From an uncultured Pelagibacteraceae bacterium (GTDB taxonomy: Bacteria > Pseudomonadota > Alphaproteobacteria > Pelagibacterales > Pelagibacteraceae), in contig CACIYJ010000001.1 of assembly GCA_902590845.1 (NCBI GenBank), positions 62,001 through 126,000 of the forward strand: a DNA stretch of 64,000 bases. Direction: 5' to 3'. A program made the translations under genes and the position numbers. Each line of letters starts with the position of its first letter. Position 1 is the first letter of the stretch. Of the stretch, positions 19,450 to 28,207 are shown piece by piece. Below the pieces are notes generated by a model, which saw nothing but the letters and a program-made list of their open reading frames with translations, did no database searches and was not told the origin of the DNA.

Positions 19450-19958
19450 ATAAGATAATCTTGAGTTTATTTAGTATATTAATTTTATTTTTTGCTGGGC
19501 AATTACATAGTGAGGAAAAAGTTATTTATGGCTTGGCAAAAGTAATAGATGGGGATTCAATTAAAATAGGTAAAGAAAGTATAAGACTTCAAGGAATAGA
19601 CGCCCCGGAAATTAAGCAGGTCTGTAAAAAAAATGATAAACCTTATATGTGTGGAATTATTGCTAAAGATGCTTTAAAAAATTATTTAAAATGGGCTAAA
19701 GGTGTAAGTGGAGAGAGTTTAGTTTACTGTTATTATTCTGAACGTGATAGATATAAAAGAATTGTTGCGAAATGCTTTCTTGGGAAAGAAAGCTTATTTT
19801 ATTTAAATGAAACAATGGTTCGTAAAGGACATGCTATTGCATACACCAGATATTCAAAGGACTATATAGAAGCTGAAAACACGGCAAAGCAAAAAGGAAT
19901 CGGTATATGGCGGGGAGAATTTATTTTTCCAGAGGAATGGAGAAGAAAAAATAAATAA
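19446..19958 (+). CDS. Secreted thermonuclease-family (SNase-like) nuclease
   Basis: Protein of 170 residues with an N-terminal signal peptide (about 1-22) and an SNase domain: KVIDGDSIKIG, RLQGIDAPEIKQ (Asp/Arg of the active site), YYSERDRYKRIVAKCF (catalytic Glu and Arg) and RKGHAIAYTRYS. SNases are Ca2+-dependent DNA/RNA nucleases, and export suggests degradation of extracellular nucleic acids for phosphate or nucleosides. It overlaps the VanZ-like gene by 4 bp and precedes a lipoprotein gene by 14 bp. Confidence 0.86.
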   Translation: MNKIILSLFSILILFFAGQLHSEEKVIYGLAKVIDGDSIKIGKESIRLQGIDAPEIKQVCKKNDKPYMCGIIAKDALKNYLKWAKGVSGESLVYCYYSERDRYKRIVAKCFLGKESLFYLNETMVRKGHAIAYTRYSKDYIEAENTAKQKGIGIWRGEFIFPEEWRRKNK

Positions 19959-19972
19959 TTTATACTTCTTAA

Positions 19973-20572
19973 GTGATTCGAAAAACAAATTTCTATTTAT
20001 TAATTTTATTATTATTTGTTACTTCCTGCTCCTCTATTCCAAAAAATACTCAAAATAGCTGCGCGATTTTTGAAGAAAGATATCTCTGGTATAAACATGC
20101 TAAAGCTTCTTATGAGAAATGGGGAGCGCCTATTTATTTACAGCTTGCTTTTATAAAAAAAGAAAGTGATTTTAATTGGCTCGCTAAACCACCCAGAAGA
20201 AAGTTGTTTAAAGTCATACCTTTTAAAAGACCGTCTAGTTCTTTTGGTTATTCTCAAGCAGTAGAGGGTACTTGGAAACAATACAAGAAAGAAACTGACA
20301 ATCCATTAGCAACGCGCGCTCGTTTTAAAGACTCAGTTGATTTTATAGGCTGGTATATTAATAAAACTTCTAAGATATTAAAAATATCTAAGAAAGATGC
20401 CTACAGACAGTACTTAGCTTATTATAAAGGTTGGGGAGATTATAAAAATTATTCAAAAGATAAAAAAGCTGTTATTTATGCTAAGTCAGTAAGAGATATG
20501 GCAAGTAAATACAGAAAACAACTTACGCTCTGTAAAAAAAATCTAGATAAAAATAAATATATTATTTTTTAA
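19973..20572 (+). CDS. Lipoprotein with lysozyme/SLT-like (lytic transglycosylase-type) domain
   Basis: 199-residue predicted lipoprotein: hydrophobic leader, then lipobox VTSC with Cys19. The mature part resembles an SLT-type fold, with a candidate catalytic Glu in AFIKKESDFNW, SSFGYSQAVEGTWKQYK and AYYKGWGDYKN, suggesting a periplasmic peptidoglycan-acting enzyme. Start is GTG at 19973, as no ATG precedes the leader. It overlaps the convergent RND gene by 11 bp. Activity is inferred. Confidence 0.75.
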   Translation: MIRKTNFYLLILLLFVTSCSSIPKNTQNSCAIFEERYLWYKHAKASYEKWGAPIYLQLAFIKKESDFNWLAKPPRRKLFKVIPFKRPSSSFGYSQAVEGTWKQYKKETDNPLATRARFKDSVDFIGWYINKTSKILKISKKDAYRQYLAYYKGWGDYKNYSKDKKAVIYAKSVRDMASKYRKQLTLCKKNLDKNKYIIF

Positions 20573-23500
20573 GCTGTTTATTTAGCTCAATTTCTACAGC
20601 ATCAATTCTTTGAGTGTTTTTTCCAACAATTGTGTAGATAGTCGGTATTACATAGAGAGTAAAAAAAGTAGAAAATATCATTCCTGCAAATATTGTAATT
20701 CCCACGGTAAGTCTGCTTGCAGCACCAGGCCCAAAGCTTATGATTAGAGGCAACACACCTATAATAGTAGACAAGCTTGTCATTAAGATTGGTCTTAATC
20801 TAATAGCAGCTGCTTCAAATACAGCAACTTCTAAATTTTTTCCCTCTTTTCTTAATTGATTTGCAAACTCAACAATTAAAATTCCATTTTTTGCGGACAA
20901 CCCAATCAGTATTATTAATGCTATTTGACTGTAAATATTTAAAGAAGATCCTACGACCAAAAGACCGAGCAATCCTCCAAGAATAGCCATGGGAACAGTT
21001 AACATAATTGTAAGCGGATGTTTCCAACTTTCAAACTGAGCACACATAGCAAGATAAGCAGTAATTAAAGCTAAGGCAAAAATAATATATAATTCTGTGT
21101 TCGTCTTTTTATATTCTTCACTTTCACCTTTATAAGCAATTTTAGCTTGAGGAGTATTTTCTTCTACGACATTAACCAAAAATTTTAATGCCTCGTCCAA
21201 TGAGTAGTCTTCAACTAGTCTTGCTGAAATTGTAACTGCTTTCTGTCTATTATATCTTGCTAGAAAAGGTGACTGACCCTCTTCATTGTATTCAACTAAA
21301 TTAGAAATGGAAACAAGCTTTCCATTATTTTTTGATCTAACAAATACCTTGCTGATACTGTCAGGTTCTCGTCTATCTTTAATATCTCCTTGAAGAATAA
21401 TTGAATATTCTTTTCCATCTTTCGTAAAATTAGTAACCTTTTTTGAACCAAAAATAGTTTCTATTGTTCTTCCTATATCTTCTGTAGACACTCCTAAATC
21501 AGCAGCTTTTTTTTGGTTAATTTGAACATTTAGCTGAGGTTTGTTCAGATCAAAGTCATCTTGTATTGATACTAGACCTGGGTTTTTTCTAGCTTCTTTT
21601 TTTATAATTTCTTTCCACTTAATTAGTTGACCATAAGTATTGCCTAATATGACAAACTGAACTGGACTTTCGATCCCTCCAGTTCGAATTCCTTGAGGCA
21701 TGACCGGAAACGCAAGCACGCCAGGAACTCTTCCTATTTTTCCAAAAGATTCCCTCATAATTTTGACTCCGTGACGATCTCTTTTTGACCAAGGTTCTAA
21801 AAGTACAATAATAAAACCACTATTGACCTGTTTTGAAGACCTTCCAAATCCTGGCACTCTCATTATAAGTTTTTTATATTCACCTTTGCCTACATTAGGA
21901 AGCAAGAGTTTTTCAATTTCTTCTGCTTTAGTTTTTGTAAAATTAAAACCTGATCCTTGTGGAGCTTTTACAATTACAAAGAAAGCCCCCCGATCTTCTG
22001 GTGCTATTAATTCCTTTGGTGCAAAATTAAATAAAAAAATGCTTAAAGCGAACGTACTAACTAAAAAGTATGCAATTATTTTCTTTTTTTTTATCCAACC
22101 TAAAAGAGATAATTTATAAAAGTAAGTTAAATTTTTTAAAAATTTTTCAAATTTTATTACAATTTTTGATTTGTTCATATTTTTCTTTAAAAATTTGCTT
22201 CCAAGCATTGGACTTAAAGAAAGAGCTACAAAACTTGAAATTACCACAGCAGAAGCAAGGGTAACTGCAGTTTGGGTAAACAAAACACCTGTTATACCTT
22301 TAATAAAAATTAGAGGAATAAACACAGCCACCAGTACCACTGTTGTTGCTATAATAGCGAATGATACTTGTTTTGCTCCTTTGTATGCTGCTACTAAAGG
22401 ACTATCACCCAACTCTATTCTTCTGACAATGTTTTCTAACATCACAATTGCATCGTCTACAACAATTCCAATAGCTAGAACAAGAGCCATAAGTGTAAAA
22501 AGATTAATAGAAAAACCAAATATATAAATAGATAAAAAAGTTGAGATCAAAGAAACGGGCAACGCAATTAATGGGACAATAAGTGCCCTTATGTTTCCTA
22601 AAAATAAATAAATTATTATTGTGACTAAAATTAAAGCAATAACCAATGTTTTGTACACTTCATAAATAGCAGCTTTAATGTAATTACTTCTATCAAACGA
22701 AACTTCAAGTGTCGTACTTGGCGGTAATGTTGGTTTTATTTCTTTAATTTTTTTCTTAATACCATTCGCTACAGCAATCGTATTTGCATCTGATTGTTGA
22801 TAAATTCCAATTCCTACAACTTGTTTACCATTCCCTTTAAATAGAGTTCTAGTAGATTCTGCTCCTAACTCTACTCGAGCAACATCACCAAGAGTAATTA
22901 TAGATCCATCTCTAGCTCTTTTAAGAGGTAATTTTTTATAATTTTCTAAATTTTTATAAGCTTTATCTAATTTTATAGTTAGATCGATATCTTTAGACTC
23001 AATTCTTCCAGCAGGGAATTCTACATTTTCTTTATTTAAAACCTGTTCTACTTCTTGTGTGGTTATATCTCTTGCAGCTAACGCGATAGGATCCAACCAA
23101 ACTCTTAAAGAAAGTTCTCTTTCACCTCCTAGACGTACTCTGCCCACACCATTAACTGTAGAAAAAACATCTGTTAAATACCTGTCTGCATAATCAGTTA
23201 ACTCTAAATCTGTCATTATGTCAGAATTAAAAGAGAGCCACATAGTAGTTCGCATTCCTGCACTTTGTTTAAATATTTCAGGTTGTCCTGCTCCATCAGG
23301 CAAATTATCTACTACCCTTGAGACCGAACTTCTTACATCATTTGCAACATCATCAAGATCTAAATCAGTTTCAAATGTTAAAGTTATTCTTGAACTTTCA
23401 TCTTCACTGAATGAATCAACTGTTTCTAGACCAGGTGTTCCAGCTACAAAATCTTCTATCTTTTGTGTTATTTGTGTATCTACAATTTCAGCTGATGCGC

Positions 23501-23657
23501 CTCTATATTCAGTTTGAATTGTAACTACAGGTGGCTGCACATCAGGTAGTTCGTCCGTGGGTATTTCTTGAAAAGTTAATAATCCAAAAATAACAAGTAC
23601 TAAACTCATTACTGATGCCACGACAGGTCTTTTAATGGATAAGTCTGTTAAAAACAT
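20562..23657 (-). CDS. RND efflux transporter, inner-membrane subunit (HAE/AcrB family)
   Basis: 1031-residue RND permease, full family length, with the usual two-fold repeat of six helices and two large periplasmic loops. Landmarks are the start FLTDLSIKRPVVASVMSLV, VVDDAIVMLENIVRR in TM4 (the proton-relay aspartates lie in this helix), AFIPLIFIKGITG and AFESWKHPLTIMLTVPMA. It exports drugs, lipids or other amphiphiles by proton antiport. The adaptor gene lies 3 bp upstream in the same operon; no outer-membrane TolC-type gene is adjacent. Confidence 0.92.
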   Translation of the reverse strand: MFLTDLSIKRPVVASVMSLVLVIFGLLTFQEIPTDELPDVQPPVVTIQTEYRGASAEIVDTQITQKIEDFVAGTPGLETVDSFSEDESSRITLTFETDLDLDDVANDVRSSVSRVVDNLPDGAGQPEIFKQSAGMRTTMWLSFNSDIMTDLELTDYADRYLTDVFSTVNGVGRVRLGGERELSLRVWLDPIALAARDITTQEVEQVLNKENVEFPAGRIESKDIDLTIKLDKAYKNLENYKKLPLKRARDGSIITLGDVARVELGAESTRTLFKGNGKQVVGIGIYQQSDANTIAVANGIKKKIKEIKPTLPPSTTLEVSFDRSNYIKAAIYEVYKTLVIALILVTIIIYLFLGNIRALIVPLIALPVSLISTFLSIYIFGFSINLFTLMALVLAIGIVVDDAIVMLENIVRRIELGDSPLVAAYKGAKQVSFAIIATTVVLVAVFIPLIFIKGITGVLFTQTAVTLASAVVISSFVALSLSPMLGSKFLKKNMNKSKIVIKFEKFLKNLTYFYKLSLLGWIKKKKIIAYFLVSTFALSIFLFNFAPKELIAPEDRGAFFVIVKAPQGSGFNFTKTKAEEIEKLLLPNVGKGEYKKLIMRVPGFGRSSKQVNSGFIIVLLEPWSKRDRHGVKIMRESFGKIGRVPGVLAFPVMPQGIRTGGIESPVQFVILGNTYGQLIKWKEIIKKEARKNPGLVSIQDDFDLNKPQLNVQINQKKAADLGVSTEDIGRTIETIFGSKKVTNFTKDGKEYSIILQGDIKDRREPDSISKVFVRSKNNGKLVSISNLVEYNEEGQSPFLARYNRQKAVTISARLVEDYSLDEALKFLVNVVEENTPQAKIAYKGESEEYKKTNTELYIIFALALITAYLAMCAQFESWKHPLTIMLTVPMAILGGLLGLLVVGSSLNIYSQIALIILIGLSAKNGILIVEFANQLRKEGKNLEVAVFEAAAIRLRPILMTSLSTIIGVLPLIISFGPGAASRLTVGITIFAGMIFSTFFTLYVIPTIYTIVGKNTQRIDAVEIELNKQLKK

Positions 23658-23660
23658 ATT

Positions 23661-24527
23661 TTATGGATTTATAATTTTAACTTTAGCTTTATTTCTAACT
23701 TTAGATATACCTTCGCTAATAACCATATCACCTTCATTTATTCCTGAAATAATAGACACTTTTCCAAAGTTTCTTTTACCCATCTTAATATTTTTCTTTT
23801 CAGCGGTGTCAGCATTTACGATATAAACGAAAGCAGTATTTCCTTGAATAGTTACAGCGCTTTCTGGGACACCAATCTGATTTATTTCATCATAAATTAC
23901 TTTAACAGTCATTAACTGTCCGGGTATAATTTCAAAATTTGAATTATCTACAATAATTCTGGCTAAGATCGATCTGGTTGATGGATCTATTCTTGAACTA
24001 ATAGATTCTATTTTACCTTTAAAAGTTTTATTAAATGCTGAATTTATTATTTCTGCTTTCAAGCCAGATTTTAAAATCCCAACATAGTTTTCTGGAACTT
24101 TAATATCTATTACGATTTTTTTTAAATCATCGAGAGTTATAATTAAACTATTTGATCCAAGAACACCTTGTGCAATTTCTCTTTTTCCAATCTTACCTTC
24201 AAAGTCAGCAACAATATTTTTTCCATCTTTTAAAGCAATTATTATTTCACCTTTTTTTACAAATCTATTTTCAATATTTAAATTACCAACTATGTTGTCT
24301 TTTTGAACTCTATATACTTTAGAGTTTTGAGCGATTGCTGTTCCAAATGTTTCTATACTTTTATAGAATAGTGATTTTTCGACTTTGCTTACAATTACAC
24401 CAGGCGCTGGTCTAACACTAAATTTCTTTTTGAAATGTAACCCAATAAAATGTCTAGCAATTATTATTGCAAAAATTGCGATAAAAAAAATTATTAAAAA
24501 AGCTTTTAACTTTGATGTTGTTTTCAT
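23661..24527 (-). CDS. RND efflux periplasmic adaptor (membrane fusion protein)
   Basis: 288-residue adaptor with an N-terminal membrane anchor (LIIFFIAIFAIIIARHFIG), a lipoyl-like segment (KKGEIIIALKDGK, DFEGKIGKREIAQG) and a beta-barrel part with the family-typical DPSTRSILARIIVDN and IPGQLMTVKV. It bridges the RND pump encoded directly downstream to an outer-membrane channel. It is short because the alpha-helical hairpin between the lipoyl halves is nearly absent. The upstream sulfurtransferase gene ends 3 bp before it but is probably functionally unrelated. Confidence 0.87.
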   Translation of the reverse strand: MKTTSKLKAFLIIFFIAIFAIIIARHFIGLHFKKKFSVRPAPGVIVSKVEKSLFYKSIETFGTAIAQNSKVYRVQKDNIVGNLNIENRFVKKGEIIIALKDGKNIVADFEGKIGKREIAQGVLGSNSLIITLDDLKKIVIDIKVPENYVGILKSGLKAEIINSAFNKTFKGKIESISSRIDPSTRSILARIIVDNSNFEIIPGQLMTVKVIYDEINQIGVPESAVTIQGNTAFVYIVNADTAEKKNIKMGKRNFGKVSIISGINEGDMVISEGISKVRNKAKVKIINP

Positions 24528-24530
24528 TTT

Positions 24531-25343
24531 TTATTTAATTCCGTATTCTGCCCAAGAACCATCATAGACAACGGGTTTTTTACCACTTATGATAGAATTA
24601 GTTAACCCTAAAACACATGCTGTTATTCCAGACCCGCAGGTAAATGCTATCTTTTTGTTTGGATCAACTTTATTTTTTTCAAAAATAGATATTAATTCTT
24701 CTTTCTTTTTAAAAGTACGATCATTGTTTATTAATTCTGTGAAAGGCATATTTTTTGAATCTTCTATATTTCCACTTCTTAATTCTTTTCTAGCCTCAGG
24801 CTGCAGACCTAAGAATCTCTCTCTACCACGAGCATCAATTAGTTCAAATGATTTATTTTTGATATTAGTAATTATTTGATCTTTATTTAGAACTAACGAT
24901 GTATTTTCATGAGCCGAGTAGGAACTTTTTTCAAATTTTTTAATATCTTTTGTTGTATCTTTTTTTTCCTTTAACCATTTTTTAAAACCACCATCTAAAA
25001 CAGAAACTAGATCTGGATCATGATTGAAATACAAAAAAGTGTACCAGACACGGCACGAGCTGATAACATCAGAATTATCATAAATAACAATATGGTCAGA
25101 ATTTTTTACTCCTAATTCAGACATAATTTTTTCCCAATCATTTTTTTTAGGCAACATATGTGGCAAGTTGGATTGATGATTAGAATTTTTGTCTATATCA
25201 AAAAAATTTGAATTTTTTATATGAGCTGATTTAAATTCATCCAGAGCATTTCGATTGGAGCTTGGTAAATGCCAGCTTCCATCAAAGATTCTCACATTAT
25301 CTAAGTTTTTTTCAAGCCAATCTGTAGATACTAAATTTTTCAT
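24531..25343 (-). CDS. sseA: 3-mercaptopyruvate/thiosulfate sulfurtransferase (tandem rhodanese)
   Basis: Two-rhodanese-domain protein (270 aa): an inactive N-terminal domain (DWLEKNLDNVRIFDGSWHLP, VSVLDGGFKKWL) and a C-terminal domain with the active loop CGSGITAC. The CGSG[VI]TA motif marks the mercaptopyruvate sulfurtransferase group rather than classical thiosulfate rhodanese (CRxGx[KR]). It transfers sulfur from mercaptopyruvate to thiols or cyanide. It lies 3 bp from msrA upstream on the same strand, a pairing that suits sulfur/oxidative metabolism. Confidence 0.9.
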   Translation of the reverse strand: MKNLVSTDWLEKNLDNVRIFDGSWHLPSSNRNALDEFKSAHIKNSNFFDIDKNSNHQSNLPHMLPKKNDWEKIMSELGVKNSDHIVIYDNSDVISSCRVWYTFLYFNHDPDLVSVLDGGFKKWLKEKKDTTKDIKKFEKSSYSAHENTSLVLNKDQIITNIKNKSFELIDARGRERFLGLQPEARKELRSGNIEDSKNMPFTELINNDRTFKKKEELISIFEKNKVDPNKKIAFTCGSGITACVLGLTNSIISGKKPVVYDGSWAEYGIK

Positions 25344-25346
25344 CGC

Positions 25347-25790
25347 TTATTTTTCTCTATTTTTTAATTGGTGAAATTCTTCTGCTTTACAATAGTTTTT
25401 AACTTTTGAGATATTCGTTTGAATTTTTCCATTAAACTCTTTGTTTTTTTCATTTAAAACTTCTTCAGCTTCTTTTTTTTGTTCATCAGTTTCATAAAAT
25501 ATTTCACTTCTGTATTGTGTTCCAACATCAGGAAATTGCATATCTTTTTGAGTTGGATCATGCATTTTAAAAAATAAATCTAATATTTTTTTAAAAGAAA
25601 TTACTTTATCATCAAATTCAAGCTTAACAACTTCAGCATGATTAGTTTTTCCTGTACAAACTTCCTTATATGTTGTTGAAGAGCTATTACCACCGCAATA
25701 ACCAACTTCTGTTCTAATAACCCCATCAATTTTACTAAATTTGATTTCGGGTCCCCAAAAACATCCAAGAGCTAAAATTGCTATTTCCAT
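25347..25790 (-). CDS. msrA: Peptide methionine sulfoxide reductase MsrA
   Basis: Repair enzyme reducing methionine-S-sulfoxide in proteins. The catalytic cysteine lies in LGCFWGPE, followed by VGYCGG, TGKTNHAEVVKLEFD, HDPTQ and DVGTQYRSEIFY, all standard MsrA motifs. The 147-residue protein ends shortly after the AEEFHQ motif, so the C-terminal tail with the recycling cysteine found in longer MsrAs is missing; Cys131 in VKNYCKAEE may stand in. Divergent from the DMT gene across 35 bp. Confidence 0.9.
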   Translation of the reverse strand: MEIAILALGCFWGPEIKFSKIDGVIRTEVGYCGGNSSSTTYKEVCTGKTNHAEVVKLEFDDKVISFKKILDLFFKMHDPTQKDMQFPDVGTQYRSEIFYETDEQKKEAEEVLNEKNKEFNGKIQTNISKVKNYCKAEEFHQLKNREK

Positions 25791-25825
25791 TGATTATGAT
25801 TTAAATTAATTTACAAATTATTCAT

Positions 25826-26710
25826 ATGCTAAGTAAAAATCAATTGGGATTTTTGTACATGTTTATGTCCATTTGTGCATTTTCATTAATGGATGTAATT
25901 GTTAAGTGGTCAGTTGACTATCCACTTGGACAAGTTGTGTTTTTTAGAGGGTTTTTTGGAATTATTTTTTATTTTTTTGTTATACCACGAGATAGACTTC
26001 ATAATTTTTATCATACAAAAAGGCCGGGCCTTCATGCATTAAGATGCCTTTCTGGTTTAATTGCTTTGGTAGCGATATTTATAGCTTTAAGAAAACTACC
26101 TTTGGCAACCGTAGTGAGTATTTCATTTGCTGCTCCTATATTTACAACTATTTTTTCAATTTTTTTATTAAGTGAAAAAGTAGGAATTTTTAGATGGTTA
26201 GCTGTTCTCATTGGATTTATTGGAATTCTAATAATTACAGAACCGGGAATAAGTGAATTAAATATTTATTATATTTTTCCTATAATATTTTGTTTAGGTC
26301 TTTCTTATGTTGCAATTACAATTAGACAGCTATCTACAACCGAACCTGTTTGGTTAATTTCTTTTTATTTTTCCCTATCAATAACTTTATTAGGTTTTTT
26401 AACTATCCCACAGGGATGGGTAATGCCTAGTTTGGATCATTTTGTTTTATTATCTCTTGTAGGTGTTTTTGGCGGTGTTGCAAATTTGTGGTTAAGTCAA
26501 TCTTATAAATTTTCTGAAGTTTCTCTAGTAACCCCTTTAAAATATTTAGCTTTAGTTTTTGCTATAATTTTCGGATATTTTATTTGGGATGAAATACCTA
26601 CAATAAAAACTCTAGTTGGAGCTTTTTTAGTTATTATTTCAACATTAATAATTTTTAGAAGAGAAATTTATAAAAAAAAATCCATTACATTTAAAACAAT
26701 AAATGACTAA
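25826..26710 (+). CDS. DMT-superfamily (EamA) permease
   Basis: Ten-helix EamA-type transporter (294 aa) made of two five-helix repeats. The first has MDVIVKWSVDYPLGQVVFFRG and LPLATVVSISFAAPIF, the second SYKFSEVSLVTPLKYLALVFA and IWDEIPTIKTLVGAFLVI. Family members export or import amino acids, nucleosides or other small metabolites; the substrate cannot be inferred. It overlaps the following DNA glycosylase gene by 8 bp. Confidence 0.87.
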   Translation: MLSKNQLGFLYMFMSICAFSLMDVIVKWSVDYPLGQVVFFRGFFGIIFYFFVIPRDRLHNFYHTKRPGLHALRCLSGLIALVAIFIALRKLPLATVVSISFAAPIFTTIFSIFLLSEKVGIFRWLAVLIGFIGILIITEPGISELNIYYIFPIIFCLGLSYVAITIRQLSTTEPVWLISFYFSLSITLLGFLTIPQGWVMPSLDHFVLLSLVGVFGGVANLWLSQSYKFSEVSLVTPLKYLALVFAIIFGYFIWDEIPTIKTLVGAFLVIISTLIIFRREIYKKKSITFKTIND

Positions 26711-27329
26711 AACTCCAAAGTATTGGAATAAAGCTAAAATATCTCTTTCAAAAAGAGATCCAATATTGAAAAAAATTATTAAAAAATATAACAAAGGACA
26801 TTTAACAACTAAAGATAATCCCTTTCTCTCTCTTTGCAGAACCATAATAGGACAACAAATATCAACTAAAGCTGCAGATTCAATTTGGACTAAGTTTGAA
26901 ATTACATGTAAAAATAAAATTGTACCTCAAGTAATTATTAAGCTAAAAAAATCTAGTTTGAAGAAAGCCGGTTTATCACGTCAAAAGATATCATACCTAA
27001 AGAATATTGCTAAAAGTTTTAAAAATAAATCTTTCAATGTTTCAAATTTAAAGAAAATGAATGATAATGCTGCAATTGACTATATTGTTAGATTAAAAGG
27101 ACTAGGTATTTGGAGCGCTCAAATGTTTTTAATGTTTAATTTAAATAGACCAGACATTTTTCCGACTAAAGATATAGGTTTAATTAGAGCAATATCGAAA
27201 AATTACAAAGTATCTTATCCACCTAGCGAAAGATTTTTAAATAAAATTTCTCGATTGCATTCTGGCTATAGAACTGTTTTTACTTGGTATATGTGGAGAA
27301 GCATTGATCCTACAAACGTTGAATATTAA
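26703..27329 (+). CDS. DNA-3-methyladenine glycosylase II-like (HhH-GPD)
   Basis: Base-excision repair glycosylase of the AlkA/HhH-GPD superfamily (208 aa). The helix-hairpin-helix is LKGLGIWSAQMFLMF, followed by the catalytic aspartate in IFPTKDIGLIRAI; upstream are CRTIIGQQISTKAADSIW and LKKAGLSRQKISYLKNIA, both AlkA-like. The E. coli AlkA N-terminal TBP-like domain is absent. The lack of the Fe-S cysteines argues against EndoIII/MutY. The last 4 bp overlap the convergent DUF1330 gene. Confidence 0.85.
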   Translation: MTKTPKYWNKAKISLSKRDPILKKIIKKYNKGHLTTKDNPFLSLCRTIIGQQISTKAADSIWTKFEITCKNKIVPQVIIKLKKSSLKKAGLSRQKISYLKNIAKSFKNKSFNVSNLKKMNDNAAIDYIVRLKGLGIWSAQMFLMFNLNRPDIFPTKDIGLIRAISKNYKVSYPPSERFLNKISRLHSGYRTVFTWYMWRSIDPTNVEY

Positions 27330-27610
27330 ATACCCTCTACTATTTGAATATGCCTATTAAATTCTCCACCTATTTTCATAGCGTCTTGGTATTCACTTGA
27401 ATGATAACATTTTAAGGCTTCTTCCATACTAGCAAACTCTATTAAAACTGTTCTTGGAGAAGGAGATCCTTCAATAGTCTCTGTCTTACCGCCTCTCGCA
27501 AGTATCTTACCATTATATTTTTTTATAGCAGGAGAGGCCTTTTCTGCATATTTTTTTACACTTTCCATATCTTTTAAATCTTTATACACCGCTACCCAAT
27601 AAGCTTTCAT
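27326..27610 (-). CDS. DUF1330 family protein
   Basis: Ferredoxin-like dimeric alpha-beta barrel protein of 94 residues with the family pattern AYWVAVYKDLKDMESVKKYAEKA, GGKTETIEGSPSPRTVLIEF and CYHSSEYQDAMKI. The biochemical function of DUF1330 is unknown; the fold is shared with small monooxygenases and decyclisers. It stands alone on the minus strand, divergent from the purine phosphoribosyltransferase gene (33-bp gap), with GGAG a few bases upstream of the ATG as ribosome-binding site. Confidence 0.87.
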   Translation of the reverse strand: MKAYWVAVYKDLKDMESVKKYAEKASPAIKKYNGKILARGGKTETIEGSPSPRTVLIEFASMEEALKCYHSSEYQDAMKIGGEFNRHIQIVEGI

Positions 27611-27643
27611 TTACAACTCCTCTAAAATAATTTATTTTTTTCT

Positions 27644-28171
27644 ATGGCAGATAAACTTATCATTGATTGGAAAGAGTACAATCTAATCGTAGAAAAATTA
27701 GCAATACAAATTCACAAAAGTGGTTTTAAACCTAATTTACTTATAGGAATTATGAGGGGTGGCGCTCCGATCATCGATGTCTTAAGTCGAGTTTTCAAAT
27801 TAAAATGCGCCTACCTGGCAGTCGAGTCATATTCTGGTAAAGGCACCGAGGATCAACAAGGCAATTTAGTCTTCTCTAGAGAAATGAGTTCTACAGTTCA
27901 AGACATGAAAGGTAATATTCTGCTATGTGATGACTTATCTGATACTGGAGTTACATTAAACAAAAGTATTGATTGGCTAAAAAAATATCCTCCACTTAAA
28001 GGAAAAATTAAAGATATTAAAACAGCAGTTTTATGGAAGAAAAAAGACTCCACTTTTGAACCTGATTTTTGTGCGCAAAAGTTAAATAGCAATCCCTGGA
28101 TTCACCAGCCATTTGAGAAATTTGAGGAAATAAGAATTGAAGATTTAATTAAGAAACACCAGAAATTTTAA
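27644..28171 (+). CDS. Purine phosphoribosyltransferase (xanthine/hypoxanthine-guanine type)
   Basis: 175-residue type I PRTase transferring ribose-5-phosphate from PRPP to a purine base. The PRPP loop is NILLCDDLSDTGVTL (91-105), with LIGIMRGGAPIIDVLSR near the N-terminus. It lies convergent with a purine permease gene, sharing a terminator, so it probably salvages imported xanthine, guanine or hypoxanthine. Which base is preferred cannot be read from the sequence. Confidence 0.82.
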   Translation: MADKLIIDWKEYNLIVEKLAIQIHKSGFKPNLLIGIMRGGAPIIDVLSRVFKLKCAYLAVESYSGKGTEDQQGNLVFSREMSSTVQDMKGNILLCDDLSDTGVTLNKSIDWLKKYPPLKGKIKDIKTAVLWKKKDSTFEPDFCAQKLNSNPWIHQPFEKFEEIRIEDLIKKHQKF

Positions 28172-28192
28172 AGGGCCAGATAAACTGGCCCT
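28172..28192. terminator. Bidirectional intrinsic terminator between PRTase and purine permease
   Basis: AGGGCCAG (28172-28179), a 5-nt loop and CTGGCCCT (28185-28192) form a perfect 8-bp G-C-rich stem, exceptional in this AT-rich window. It lies in the 36-bp gap between two convergent stops and is flanked by short A/T runs on both sides, so it can serve both genes. Confidence 0.85.
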
Positions 28193-28207
28193 AAAATTAT
28201 AAACTTA

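Noticed and set aside
22171-22527. 118-residue frame antisense to the RND pump
   Set aside because: A shadow of the highly conserved coding frame on the other strand; it has no independent support.
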